NCBI RefSeq assembly: GCF_024639685.1
Contig: NZ_JAHEHX010000021.1
Span: forward strand, 124,001 to 188,000
Origin: Polaribacter sp.
GTDB taxonomy: Bacteria > Bacteroidota > Bacteroidia > Flavobacteriales > Flavobacteriaceae
Direction of reading: 5' to 3'
DNA length: 64,000 nt
Under the pieces are notes generated by a model. The model was not told the DNA's origin and did no database searches. It was given only the letters and a program-made list of their open reading frames with translations. Below are positions 49,883 to 58,752 of this stretch, in pieces (positions within the stretch are counted from its first letter, which is position 1; the number at the start of each line of letters is the position of its first letter). The position numbers and the translations under genes were made by a program.

Positions 49883-51231
49883 ACCAAATCTTTTAAAGCT
49901 TCAAAATCTAAACCACCATAATTACCCGAACTCATTAAAACAAGTACTGTGTTTTTTAGCTGCTCTATAAATAAAAAATCTTTAAATTCTTGCGGGTTTG
50001 TGTAAATAATTAAATCATCTCTTTGAAAAGCATCAGCTATTTGTTGTTTAGAAATTGTTTCTAATTGTTTAATTTGAAGAGCATGAGGAGAATAGAATAC
50101 CACAGCTTTATCTGCAGCATCTAAAGCACCATTATATTCAGCTAAAAATTTTGCATTTAAACTTGAGTAAGTATGAAGTTCTAAACAAGTAATAATTGTT
50201 CTACTTTTATACTGCTCTTTCACTGCTTTAGTAGTTGCTAAAACTTTACTTGGACTATGAGCAAAATCTTTAAAAATTACTGTTTCTGAATTTTCAGAAA
50301 TTTTTTCTAATCGTTTACTAGCTCCTGTAAAACTTGCTATTGCTTCATAAAAATCAACTTCATCAATACCCATGTGTTGACAAACCCATTTTGCACCAGC
50401 AAGATTTTGTAAGTTATGATTTCCAAATATTTCTAAAGGTAAATCACCTTCTTCTGTTTCTAAAAAGGTAATTCCATTTTCTATCCTGTGATTTGGGGTT
50501 TTATAAGGATATTTTTTAATATGATTTTCAGAAGATTCCACAACACCCTTTACATGTTCATCTTGATCATTATAAACCATAATTCCGCCATTTACCATAG
50601 CATCTGTAAAAATCTGAAACTGTTGTTTATAGTTTTCAAATGTTGGAAAAACATTTATATGATCCCATGCAATACCACTAATTAAAGCAATATTTGGTTT
50701 ATACAGATGAAATTTAGGACGCATGTCTATAGGTGAACTTAAATACTCATCACCTTCCAAAACAATAAAATCGTTATATTCAGTTAAGTGTACCATAGTA
50801 TCAAAACCTTCCAACTGAGCACCAACCATAAAATCAACCTCTCTATCATGATAATTTAAAACATGTAAAATCATAGAAGTAATGGTTGTTTTACCATGTG
50901 AACCACCAATTACAACACGTGTTTTATCTTTAGATTGCTCATACAAAAATTCTGGATAAGAATAAATTTTCAACCCTAATTCTTGAGCTTTTAGTAATTC
51001 AGGATTTTCTTTTTTAGCATGCATTCCTAAAATAATTACATCTAAATCTTCAGAAATTCTTTCAGGAAACCAGCCAAATTTTTCTGGTAATAAATTATAT
51101 TTTTCTAAACGTGATTTGGAAGGATCATGAATGGTGTCATCGCTTCCTGAAATTTGATATCCTTTTTTGTGTAATGCAATAGCAAGGTTGTGCATTGCAC
51201 TTCCACCAATGGCTATAAAATGAATTTTCAT
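49879..51231 (-). CDS. mpl: UDP-N-acetylmuramate--L-alanyl-gamma-D-glutamyl-meso-2,6-diaminopimelate ligase
   Basis: A 450-residue Mur ligase of the recycling type: it joins the murein tripeptide recovered from cell-wall turnover to UDP-MurNAc. Seen: the N-terminal nucleotide-binding motif (IHFIAIGGSAMHNLAIAL), ATP-binding VVIGGSHGKTTITSMILHVL, EGDEYLSSPIDMRPKFHLYK, HINVFPTFENYK and the C-terminal domain FKDFAHSPSKVLATTKAVKE. MHNLAIAL and the EGDEY..D.RPKF pattern distinguish Mpl from MurC. It lies in a reverse-strand pair with the M28 peptidase gene, 115 nt away. Confidence 0.93.
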   Translation of the reverse strand: MKIHFIAIGGSAMHNLAIALHKKGYQISGSDDTIHDPSKSRLEKYNLLPEKFGWFPERISEDLDVIILGMHAKKENPELLKAQELGLKIYSYPEFLYEQSKDKTRVVIGGSHGKTTITSMILHVLNYHDREVDFMVGAQLEGFDTMVHLTEYNDFIVLEGDEYLSSPIDMRPKFHLYKPNIALISGIAWDHINVFPTFENYKQQFQIFTDAMVNGGIMVYNDQDEHVKGVVESSENHIKKYPYKTPNHRIENGITFLETEEGDLPLEIFGNHNLQNLAGAKWVCQHMGIDEVDFYEAIASFTGASKRLEKISENSETVIFKDFAHSPSKVLATTKAVKEQYKSRTIITCLELHTYSSLNAKFLAEYNGALDAADKAVVFYSPHALQIKQLETISKQQIADAFQRDDLIIYTNPQEFKDFLFIEQLKNTVLVLMSSGNYGGLDFEALKDLV

Positions 51232-51346
51232 GCTTAAATTTTAAAAGAGTAAAAATACAAAAGCTATCTGCAAATATTGCAAATCTTTAAGGTAAAACTA
51301 TTTAAAACATTGTATTGAAAACAATAGACTTCTAATCTTTATTCTT

Positions 51347-52363
51347 TTATTTTTTTTCCTTCAAAACGACTCTTGTTGGAGTATCTCTTCCATCTATAAT
51401 ACTCTCAGTCCCTTTAGCTACAGCTTGTATTGTTTGTGTAATAACAGACATGTTTAATGTAGATGCTTCATCAGATACCTGATGGTAATCTTTATCTACA
51501 TCAATAGCAGTTGTAGAAAACGTATGAGAAGGTACACCTAGCCTTGCCAAAGAAGCATTATCTGATCTAAAAAATAAATTAAAATTCTTATATGGATCAG
51601 GAAAGAGCTGATAACCAGAACCTTCTAAATTCTTCTGAACTATTTTACCAAAATTAGATCTTTCAAAACCAGTTAACCAAGCTGTATGTGGACCAAAACT
51701 TGGTGTTTTACCAATCATTTCTAAATTGATACCAGCAACAAACTTGGCAGCATCTATACCTTTACCAAAATACGTAGACCCAATTAAACCCATTTCTTCT
51801 GCTGTAAAAGCGGCAAAAACAATGGTTCTCTCATTACCTATTTTCTTGAAATATTCAGCCAAGGCCAAAACACCTGTTACTCCAGAGGCATCATCATTTG
51901 CACCATTATAAATTAGATCTCCGTCTCCGCTTTTCTTCATCCCTAAATGATCATAATGTGCAGAAATAATTACAAACTCCTCTTTTTTCGAATTACCTTC
52001 TAAAACTCCAATAATGTTAGCACTTGTGATTTCTTCTTTACTTCTTCTGGGTGTAAAATTGAAGGTTTGTCTGTAAGAATCTAATCCTTCAAAAGTGGTT
52101 AAACCTATTCTTTTGAATTCGTTCTCTATATACTGAGCTGCTTTTTCTATACCCTCTGTACCTGATTTTCTGCCTTGCATATCATCAGAAGCTAAGGTGT
52201 ATAAATGTTTTTTAACCCTAACAGAGTCTATAAAAAAGGAAGTTTTTACAGATTTGGTTATTACCGATTTTACTGATTTTTCTGTAGATTTCTTTGTAGC
52301 ATCACAAGCTGTTAAAGAGGCTGCAGCTAATAATGTGATAAATATTTTTTTCATTAATTTCAT
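51347..52363 (-). CDS. M28-family zinc aminopeptidase, lipoprotein
   Basis: A 338-residue exported metallopeptidase. The lipobox is ASLTACDATKK. A DMQGRKSGTEGIEKAAQYIE segment is followed by the zinc sites: His in VIISAHYDHLG, Asp in GANDDASGVTG, Glu pair in FTAEEMGLIGS, and His in DYHQVSDEAS. It should release N-terminal amino acids from peptides at the cell envelope. Two Met codons (52363, 52354) are possible starts. Divergent from kdsA. Confidence 0.9.
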   Translation of the reverse strand: MKLMKKIFITLLAAASLTACDATKKSTEKSVKSVITKSVKTSFFIDSVRVKKHLYTLASDDMQGRKSGTEGIEKAAQYIENEFKRIGLTTFEGLDSYRQTFNFTPRRSKEEITSANIIGVLEGNSKKEEFVIISAHYDHLGMKKSGDGDLIYNGANDDASGVTGVLALAEYFKKIGNERTIVFAAFTAEEMGLIGSTYFGKGIDAAKFVAGINLEMIGKTPSFGPHTAWLTGFERSNFGKIVQKNLEGSGYQLFPDPYKNFNLFFRSDNASLARLGVPSHTFSTTAIDVDKDYHQVSDEASTLNMSVITQTIQAVAKGTESIIDGRDTPTRVVLKEKK

Positions 52364-52398
52364 ATTTTAAAAGCATAAATATAACTAATTTAAATCCG

Positions 52399-52406
52399 TA
52401 TTTTTG
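52399..52406 (+). promoter_or_regulatory. -7 box for kdsA
   Basis: TATTTTTG matches the consensus and ends 15 nt before the kdsA ATG at 52422. Confidence 0.55.
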
Positions 52407-52421
52407 CACAAAATATTTACA

Positions 52422-53240
52422 ATGATTCTATCTGAAATTCCAAATATAAAACACACTGATACTAATAACTTTTTTCTTTTATGTGGTCCATGTGCCATTG
52501 AAGGTGAAGATATGGCTTTACGAATTGCTGAAAAGGTAATTTCTATTACAGATAAATTAGCCATTCCTTACATTTTTAAAGGAAGTTTTAAAAAGGCAAA
52601 CAGAAGTAGAATTGATAGTTTTACAGGAATTGGTGATGAAAAAGCATTAAAAATTTTACGAAAAGTTTCAGAAACGTTTAATGTACCTACAGTTACTGAT
52701 ATTCATGAAATTTCTGATGCTGCAAAGGCTGCAGAATATGTAGATGTTTTACAGATACCTGCATTTTTGGTTCGTCAAACAGATTTAGTGGTTGCTGCTG
52801 CAAGAACAGGAAAGGTTGTAAACTTGAAAAAGGGCCAATTCATGAGTCCTGGAGCCATGAAACATGCCGTTCAAAAAGTAAAAGATGCTGGTAATAACAA
52901 AGCATGGATTACAGATAGAGGAACAATGTTTGGTTACCAAGATATGATTGTAGATTTTAGAGGTATCCCTGAAATGCGCGAATTTGCACCTACAGTACTG
53001 GATGTTACGCATTCTTTACAACAACCAAATCAAACAGTTGGTGTTACAGGTGGTAGACCCGAAATGATTGAAACTATTGCAAGAGCTGGAGTTGTAAACA
53101 ATGTAGATGGTCTATTTATAGAAACACATTTTGATCCTTCAAATGCAAAATCTGATGGTGCAAATATGTTACATTTAGATAATTTAGAAGGTCTATTAAG
53201 TAACTTAGTTACCATAAGAAAGGCAATTAAAGATTTATAA
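52422..53240 (+). CDS. kdsA: 3-deoxy-D-manno-octulosonate 8-phosphate synthase
   Basis: A 272-residue aldolase making KDO-8-P from arabinose-5-phosphate and PEP for LPS core/lipid A linkage. The start at 52422 (MILSEIPNIKHTD) is preferred over the in-frame TTG at 52404, which lies inside the promoter box. Motifs: LCGPCAIEGED (the Cys marks the metal-dependent class), IFKGSFKKANRSR, KKGQFMSPGAMKHAVQKV, and HSLQQPNQTVGVTGGRPE. Full length. Confidence 0.95.
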   Translation: MILSEIPNIKHTDTNNFFLLCGPCAIEGEDMALRIAEKVISITDKLAIPYIFKGSFKKANRSRIDSFTGIGDEKALKILRKVSETFNVPTVTDIHEISDAAKAAEYVDVLQIPAFLVRQTDLVVAAARTGKVVNLKKGQFMSPGAMKHAVQKVKDAGNNKAWITDRGTMFGYQDMIVDFRGIPEMREFAPTVLDVTHSLQQPNQTVGVTGGRPEMIETIARAGVVNNVDGLFIETHFDPSNAKSDGANMLHLDNLEGLLSNLVTIRKAIKDL

Positions 53241-53463
53241 AAAAAGTAAATAAAACCTTTTATTTCGATTCGATAGCATGCCTACTTTCAGCTATGCTGA
53301 AGATGAGAATAACAAAGTGTTTTTGCTATTTTTCAATTCTTTATAATAAGTAGTTAATTGAAATTACTTAATAGCTTAAAAGTCTAAGATTAAACATAAA
53401 CAAAACTTTTTAAAAAAATAACAGTGGTTTTTAACTAGAAAACAATCTATATTTTAACTATTT

Positions 53464-54024
53464 ATGAAACAACAACAAAAAATTGTGCCCTTTTTTTCTT
53501 TTAGAGGAGTAAGTAGTATAATGATTGGAATTGTAATTTTAATTTTCTCTTATGGTATTCAATACACTATGGAAGATGGAAACTTGATTGATAAAATGTT
53601 AGTCTTAAAAGATAAACATCAGATTCAGAATTTTAACATATTAATGGTTATTATCGCTTTTTTTCTATTTCCAATATCGATATTTAGTGCAGAAAAAATA
53701 AAAAGTAAAAAATTAGGTCTTCATAAAATACACCAGGATATAATTAAAGTTCTTTTTAAATATACACTTACACTATGCGGATTATTTATTGTTTTAATTA
53801 TTATTAATAAAAATAGTTTCTTCAACTACATCACTCCTATTTTCTTAGTATCTTATAGTTGTATTTTAGCTGTTTTTGAACAAGAAAAGGAACGTGATCT
53901 CTTTATAATTGTAGGGATTTGTCTTTTTTTATCTCTTATTACTATAATGATTCCTTCATATTGGTACTATTCATTTTACATTCTTGGAGTTTCACATATT
54001 ACCTATGGCATTAACAACAAATAG
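53464..54024 (+). CDS. Hypothetical multi-pass membrane protein
   Basis: A 186-residue protein not assigned to a family. It has about six hydrophobic segments (for example VSSIMIGIVILIFSYGIQY and DLFIIVGICLFLSLITIM) separated by short charged loops. The preceding 223-nt region (53241-53463) shows no gene; an 8-bp A/T inverted repeat at 53248-53265 may be a weak kdsA terminator. Convergent with the DUF3820 gene (2-nt gap). Confidence 0.6.
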   Translation: MKQQQKIVPFFSFRGVSSIMIGIVILIFSYGIQYTMEDGNLIDKMLVLKDKHQIQNFNILMVIIAFFLFPISIFSAEKIKSKKLGLHKIHQDIIKVLFKYTLTLCGLFIVLIIINKNSFFNYITPIFLVSYSCILAVFEQEKERDLFIIVGICLFLSLITIMIPSYWYYSFYILGVSHITYGINNK

Positions 54025-54026
54025 TA

Positions 54027-54254
54027 TTAAGTGATTTTTTTTTGTATTTTTCTAACAATATCTTCTAAACCATTAACTTTAAGTTCATATACTAACTTAA
54101 GTTGATCTCCTAATTTACCTTTATGGAATCCTTTATTGTAATACCAAACCACATAATGTTCAGGTAAATCTATTAAATGAGTGCCTTTATATTTACCAAA
54201 AGGCATTTTCATTTTATCCAAGTCAATAAGGTATTGCTGATTTTTATCTAACAA
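54027..54254 (-). CDS. DUF3820-family protein
   Basis: A 75-residue protein with the family motif MPFGKYKGTHLIDLPEHYVV near residues 17-36 and WYYNKGFHKGKLG. Members are widespread in Bacteroidota and gammaproteobacteria; some are annotated as putative quorum-sensing-related factors without clear function. It is 30 nt downstream of the oxidoreductase gene in the same direction. Confidence 0.82.
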   Translation of the reverse strand: MLDKNQQYLIDLDKMKMPFGKYKGTHLIDLPEHYVVWYYNKGFHKGKLGDQLKLVYELKVNGLEDIVRKIQKKIT

Positions 54255-54284
54255 ATTTTAAGATTAAAAGTGATTTAAAATTTA

Positions 54285-55493
54285 CTATTCTAAGCCATCT
54301 ACATAATTCTGTAGATAAGAAAATCTAGGGGTTAGTTTACCGTTTTCGGTCATTTTTGCCCTTTTTAAGATTCCGTCTTTATCATTATTAAAAAAAGCAG
54401 GAATAACATGTTCTAAAAACATTTCTCCAAAACCTTCACTAGCATCTTTTGGTAACTCACAAGGTAAATTATCTACTGCCATTACTACTATAGCATTTTC
54501 ATTTTTATAATTTACCTCATCTTCTTTTAAAGGATCATAACCATAAACAGGATTTTCTATGGTAGACGCTTTTATAGTTGAAGCCACTGGCCCATCTATA
54601 TCACAAGAAATATCTGCTACATAATTTATTTTAAAATTTTCATGTTTAGCATCTTCTCTTGTAAATAAAAATGGGGCTCCATCTCCATAAAAATGACCTG
54701 CTATAAAAAAATCAGTAACTGCAGCAAAACGCATAAAGTTAGATTCGTATTTCTCTGGATGCTTATAAAAATCGAAATTATTGATCACTAGGCCATCTTT
54801 TCTTTTATTATAATCTAACACATCTGCCAAGCAATAAACTGTTTCATGAAATGCTTTATTTAAATAGTCTTCTACAGAAACTTCTTTAATGTTCATTGCA
54901 TCTAGCATTTCTTTAGCACCATAAGCTACTTTACCATTTCCTGTTAATAAAATTTTGATAGGAGAAAATGAAATGTTTTTTAGTTGAGTAATCAACTCTT
55001 GCTGACTATCTAAAGATTCTGCTTTTGGTAGTTTAAATGTTTCTGATGTTAACCCAATTGCTCTAAAACCATTATAAGCGCCAACAATACCTGCATATCT
55101 TCCAAAACCAATTAATCTTGCTCCATTAGCTTTAATAATTGTTTCATGATCATAAAGTTCAATATTTTTATCTAGAACAGCTTGTAACAAAGCTCTATTA
55201 TAAGGCTGTTTCTTAATGGTATGACTAAAGAAAAAATATTTTTTATTATTAATCAAAGCACCTATAGGAACCTCTTTCACACCTAAAAGTACATCACAGT
55301 CCGAAATATCATCTGTTACTTTAATATTTTTATTTTGATATTCAGCATCACTAAAAATTCGAATATCTGATTGCTCTACAACAACTTTTGATTCAGGAAA
55401 TTCTGATTTTAATTGAGCTAATTTACTAGGAGAAAAAACCACTCTTCTATCTGGTGGATTTTTACGTTCTTTTATAATTCCGAATTTCATCAA
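54285..55493 (-). CDS. NAD(P)-dependent oxidoreductase, alanine dehydrogenase/PNT and saccharopine dehydrogenase-like
   Basis: A 402-residue enzyme with an N-terminal AlaDH/PNT substrate domain (FGIIKERKNPPDRRVVFSPS, RLIGFGRYAGIVGAYNGFRA) and a Rossmann domain (ILLTGNGKVAYGAKEMLDAM). The C-terminal half (YVADISCDIDGPVASTIKAS, VMAVDNLPCELPKDASEGFG) resembles fungal lysine-forming saccharopine dehydrogenase. Bacteroidota carry many such uncharacterised proteins; the exact substrate is not assignable. Met-Met start at 55493/55490. Confidence 0.82.
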   Translation of the reverse strand: MMKFGIIKERKNPPDRRVVFSPSKLAQLKSEFPESKVVVEQSDIRIFSDAEYQNKNIKVTDDISDCDVLLGVKEVPIGALINNKKYFFFSHTIKKQPYNRALLQAVLDKNIELYDHETIIKANGARLIGFGRYAGIVGAYNGFRAIGLTSETFKLPKAESLDSQQELITQLKNISFSPIKILLTGNGKVAYGAKEMLDAMNIKEVSVEDYLNKAFHETVYCLADVLDYNKRKDGLVINNFDFYKHPEKYESNFMRFAAVTDFFIAGHFYGDGAPFLFTREDAKHENFKINYVADISCDIDGPVASTIKASTIENPVYGYDPLKEDEVNYKNENAIVVMAVDNLPCELPKDASEGFGEMFLEHVIPAFFNNDKDGILKRAKMTENGKLTPRFSYLQNYVDGLE

Positions 55494-55589
55494 GTATTTT
55501 ATTAGACCCTAAAGATAAAATGAAAATATGTGGTTTAAAATATTATTTAAAATAAAATGGTTTCTTAAATAGTAATATGAATGTTTTTG

Positions 55590-55597
55590 TATTTTTG
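55590..55597 (+). promoter_or_regulatory. Possible -7 box for ssrA
   Basis: TATTTTTG fits the -7 consensus but lies 115 nt before the mature tmRNA 5' end, which would imply a long processed leader. No better box is visible nearer. The rest of 55494-55712 shows no gene. Confidence 0.35.
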
Positions 55598-55712
55598 CAA
55601 ATCGTTATTTACTTTAAAATATTTATGAGTAAATTGTTAAAACAAATTACGACAAATAATTTATTTAAATAACACGAATGTTCTTATAAAAAGAAATCAT
55701 AAGTTCATTAAT

Positions 55713-56106
55713 GGGGACGACTGGTTTTGACAGCAAGGACAGTAGAATTGTAAGCATATCAAGAAGTGAAATGATTCTTGTAAAACTTATTTCAACTTTT
55801 TAAACGGCGAAGATAACTACGCTTTAGCTGCCTAATCTGAATTATAGTAGGATTAAGCCTCGGCTCACTAGGTGAGCAAGCTTTATGTCCACGAAAAGCC
55901 TTGGTTTATGGCGTTTCAATTATGGGCATCGTAAAAATAAACATAGAAAACTTGTGGCTTTGGCAGGTTTTTGAAACTAAAAAAGCTAAGTTAAAAGTGG
56001 GTTGTTCTTAATCAGCTTTTGAACGAAAACCAAGAAAGAACTAAATATGTAGAAAGCTTTTTAGCTGCTTGTTTGGACCCGAGTTCGATTCTCGGCGTCT
56101 CCACCA
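55713..56106 (+). ncRNA. ssrA: tmRNA (ssrA), tag peptide GEDNYALAA
   Basis: A 394-nt tmRNA that rescues stalled ribosomes. The acceptor stem pairs GGGGACG (55713) with CGTCTCC (56096-56102) and a CCA end is encoded at 56104-56106. The T-arm CCGAG-TTCGATT-CTCGG lies directly before. The tag reading frame begins at GGC (55806) and encodes GEDNYALAA, stop TAA at 55833. The 3' end is the insertion site of the integrated element that follows. Confidence 0.95.
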
Positions 56107-57616
56107 CACGGGACAAACTCATATTTTTTGAGATTTGTCCCTTTTTATTTTCACCTAACTCCTTGTCTATCTGTAAGATATACCTCAACACATCATTGAT
56201 TTTTGTAGTTCGACATTTTTTTCCGTCAAATTCTATTTTTTCTGGAAAAATCGAACTAATCAACTTCTTTTTATGAGCAATTGCACTGTTGGTATAGGTT
56301 TGTTTAAAATTTTCTAAATGCTGAAACGCATTTTCAATAAGACCCTTATATTCAGAATCTGAGGTATTGAGTCCATTCAAACTAGAAGTGATTTGATCGC
56401 GTTGCTTTGTATATCGATTTAATGTTTGACCATAGACTTTAGGAGATATAGTTCCGTCTACTAATAAATCTTGTAGATTTTCAATTCTTTGATTTGCGGA
56501 AGCTAACTCCTTCTCTAACTTTTTTCTTTTCCTTGCTCTGTCTTTTTGATTAACTCCAGATAAAGACTTTAAAACCTCTTTATACAGAACTTTTGATTGT
56601 TTGGTAAATTGAAAATCATCTAAAATAGATTCAAAAACCGTATTGACTTTATTCGCTGAGAATCGTTCTTTTTTACAATGATTACAATGATAATAAAAAT
56701 ACTTTTTACCCGTGCAGCTCTTTGAAGGACTACCAGTCATTTTCGACTGGCATTTGGAGCAATGTAAGATACCTCTTAATGGAAGCTCTTCTCGAAGTGT
56801 ATTATAAATAGGTCGATTTCTTTTCTTTTGGCGTTCGGACAATTTTTCTTGAACTTGGTAAAATAATTTCTCAGAAATAATTCCTTGATGAATACCCTCA
56901 ATCCACTGTTCCTGCTCCTCTCCTTCTTTTGGAACGACAATTTTACCCATGTACACAGGATTTTTCAATAAAAGTGATAAATTGTTTCTACTGACTTTAA
57001 ATCCTTTACTACCCAATTCTTCACGAATAGCTGCTTGGGTTTTCCCTTTTATGATTCCCTTATATGCAAATTGAATAAATTTAGCCTTTGGGCTGGGCTG
57101 AATAATGGGTATGTTATTTGCATCCCTCCTATTTACATAACCTACAGGTGCCATTCTGCACCAACGACCTGCTTTTAAAGACCCTCTGATTCCACCTCGT
57201 ATCTTTATCGACCTGCGATCATTATCTATTTCAGGGAATACTAAATTAATGGCGAGCATTGCTTTGCTTTCAGGAATGCTAAAATCAATGGGTTGTTCAA
57301 TAGCTTGAACTTCTATTCCCATTTCTTTTAATTGACGAATCATTAAAAATGAATCTGTTACATTCCTGGAAAAGCGGTCCCAAGTGGTGACTAATAAATA
57401 ATCAATGGTCTTCTTATTCTTCTTTGCGAATCTCAAAAAGTTTTGAAATTCAGGACGATTGAAGTTTTTAGCGGAGTGGTCTTCTTTATAATGCGCAACA
57501 ACCTCAATATCCTTTCGCTTGCAATAGTTTGTTAGCTGCTCAAATTGAACACCCAAACTAAACCCTTTGGCTTGTTCGTCACTACTGACTCTTGACATGA
57601 TTACAGCTCTTTTCAT
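56012..57616 (-). CDS. Large serine recombinase (integrase) whose 3' end runs into ssrA
   Basis: A 534-residue serine recombinase expected to integrate and excise the element. The catalytic domain (~1-145) has the nucleophile Ser11 in MSRVSSDEQ and the TTWDRFSRN motif; a Recombinase domain covers ~150-260 (GWCRMAPVGYV-like RWCRMAPVGYVNRR). A zinc ribbon is seen as CSKC (286-289) and CNHC (311-314), and a coiled coil at ~355-390. Residues 504-534 (starting VVETPRIELGSKQAA) are antisense ssrA, so the present C-terminus and stop are supplied by the host. In the circular form the end would differ. The gene's start overlaps the 82-residue gene by 4 nt. Confidence 0.9.
   Translation of the reverse strand: MKRAVIMSRVSSDEQAKGFSLGVQFEQLTNYCKRKDIEVVAHYKEDHSAKNFNRPEFQNFLRFAKKNKKTIDYLLVTTWDRFSRNVTDSFLMIRQLKEMGIEVQAIEQPIDFSIPESKAMLAINLVFPEIDNDRRSIKIRGGIRGSLKAGRWCRMAPVGYVNRRDANNIPIIQPSPKAKFIQFAYKGIIKGKTQAAIREELGSKGFKVSRNNLSLLLKNPVYMGKIVVPKEGEEQEQWIEGIHQGIISEKLFYQVQEKLSERQKKRNRPIYNTLREELPLRGILHCSKCQSKMTGSPSKSCTGKKYFYYHCNHCKKERFSANKVNTVFESILDDFQFTKQSKVLYKEVLKSLSGVNQKDRARKRKKLEKELASANQRIENLQDLLVDGTISPKVYGQTLNRYTKQRDQITSSLNGLNTSDSEYKGLIENAFQHLENFKQTYTNSAIAHKKKLISSIFPEKIEFDGKKCRTTKINDVLRYILQIDKELGENKKGQISKNMSLSRVVETPRIELGSKQAAKKLSTYLVLSWFSFKS
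56084..56106 (+). other. Probable attachment site of the element in the ssrA 3' end
   Basis: The T-arm/acceptor part of ssrA, where the element's serine recombinase reading frame crosses into the tmRNA gene. ssrA stays intact, as is usual for islands in tmRNA genes. The matching right-end site is not in the window, so the core sequence cannot be defined; for a serine recombinase it may be only a few bases. Confidence 0.45.
56110..56146 (+). terminator. Intrinsic terminator after ssrA, inside the recombinase frame
   Basis: GGGACAAA-CTCA (56110-56121) pairs with TGAG-A-TTTGTCCC (56129-56141), with one bulged A, followed by five T. It terminates tmRNA transcription and encodes, in antisense, recombinase residues around 490-502. 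It may be host DNA or element DNA depending on the exact crossover. Confidence 0.75.
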
Positions 57617-57861
57617 TGCTTAGAATTTTGAAAAGCTTCTAATTGAGCATTGGCAATGAGCTCAAAGAAAGCTTTGATTTGTTGTACTTCTTCGTTGGTT
57701 AGTTTTTCTTTTCTGTTTTTATTTAAAATGATTTTGCATTCATAATCTGATAACATGATTTTGATGTATGTACAATTCCTTTGCTTGTTACAATAGGATT
57801 GTGACGTATCAATTGATCTGATGTGTTCAGTATCATAATTTATATTTTTTTGTGTTTTCAA
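57613..57861 (-). CDS. Small protein coupled to the recombinase
   Basis: An 82-residue protein of unknown family, hydrophilic, with a central IMLSDYECKIILNKNRKEKL segment and a helical C-terminus (NEEVQQIKAFFELIANAQLE). It overlaps the recombinase start (ATGA) and its own start lies 29 nt inside the upstream gene. The tight coupling suggests a partner in recombination or its regulation, for example a directionality factor; this is inference only. Confidence 0.65.
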   Translation of the reverse strand: MKTQKNINYDTEHIRSIDTSQSYCNKQRNCTYIKIMLSDYECKIILNKNRKEKLTNEEVQQIKAFFELIANAQLEAFQNSKQ

Positions 57862-58717
57862 AATTAACTACACACCCATCAACTGTTTGAATAACAATGG
57901 TTGAATAATCTCTTTTTTGAATGTGTTCCATAATTCGACTTTCTGCTGAAACTTGCTTTGTTGTTTTTATTTCTAAATGAGTTGGCTTAGACTGGTTAAA
58001 CCTGATTGTAATGGATTTTAACTCATTATAATTCCGTCTTATCATTCTGAGTACTTTATCTTCTTCATCTGAAAGCATTGAAATTGACCTGTTGTCAAAT
58101 TGATGTGAATCGCCGTGGAGAAAAGGTTCAAATATTTTATAGAAAGAAAAGCTAAAATGGTCTTTATTAAATTTCTGAAAAAAATAATCTCCCATGTTTG
58201 CTTCATTAAAATCTCTAATTAAATCATCATCAAAAACAAAAAAATCTGTTGGTGCATTGTTATAAAAGAAAAAATGATACTTATTCTTAAATGCTATGGT
58301 AGTGAAAACATACTTCTCAAAGTCAGTTACGTACCCTTCTTTGTGATTATCTGACGTTTGCAGTGCTTTATTCTCTGCAATCTTTTGGTTGTAATTAAGC
58401 TCGAAATGCAATTTTTGACCCAATTTGGCTCTAATTGCCCTTATGTCATCATAAGAAAAACCATACTTAATTAATGCCTCTACCATTTTAATCCAAACGT
58501 ATTGCACAAAGCTGATGGCTGTTTTTTTATAGTCGGTTTTTACAGTACCTAAACCAAGGTCAATATCCAGTAAATCATACTTCTCCCAGTTTAAAATATC
58601 AAAATATAACACATCAATTTTTGTTTTTAAAAACAATGGCGTGTAGATGTAATTAATCAAACTATCGGGGTCTATTGTCTCACCGAAATAAGGATCCAAA
58701 ACGAATTTATTTTCCAT
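57833..58717 (-). CDS. Hypothetical protein with MerR-like helical segment, first gene of the recombinase operon
   Basis: A 294-residue protein (start MENKFVLDPYFGET at 58717; an in-frame Met at 58744 would add nine residues). The segment FVQYVWIKMVEALIKYGFSY followed by DDIRAIRAKLG resembles the second half of a MerR-type helix-turn-helix. The remainder is mixed, acidic and aromatic-rich, with no catalytic motif that I recognise. It is the first gene of a three-gene coupled unit with the 82-residue gene and the recombinase. A regulator or recombination cofactor is plausible. Confidence 0.6.
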   Translation of the reverse strand: MENKFVLDPYFGETIDPDSLINYIYTPLFLKTKIDVLYFDILNWEKYDLLDIDLGLGTVKTDYKKTAISFVQYVWIKMVEALIKYGFSYDDIRAIRAKLGQKLHFELNYNQKIAENKALQTSDNHKEGYVTDFEKYVFTTIAFKNKYHFFFYNNAPTDFFVFDDDLIRDFNEANMGDYFFQKFNKDHFSFSFYKIFEPFLHGDSHQFDNRSISMLSDEEDKVLRMIRRNYNELKSITIRFNQSKPTHLEIKTTKQVSAESRIMEHIQKRDYSTIVIQTVDGCVVNFENTKKYKL

Positions 58718-58752
58718 AAAAACAAAGAAACAAAAAAGTTGCAAATAAAAGC

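Noticed and set aside
53241-53463. Possible small RNA or gene between kdsA and the membrane protein
   Set aside because: No open frame, strong hairpin or promoter is convincing; only a weak A/T inverted repeat near kdsA.
56019-56276. An 85-codon plus-strand frame spanning the end of ssrA
   Set aside because: It overlaps the tmRNA and is antisense to the recombinase, with no sign of a protein family.
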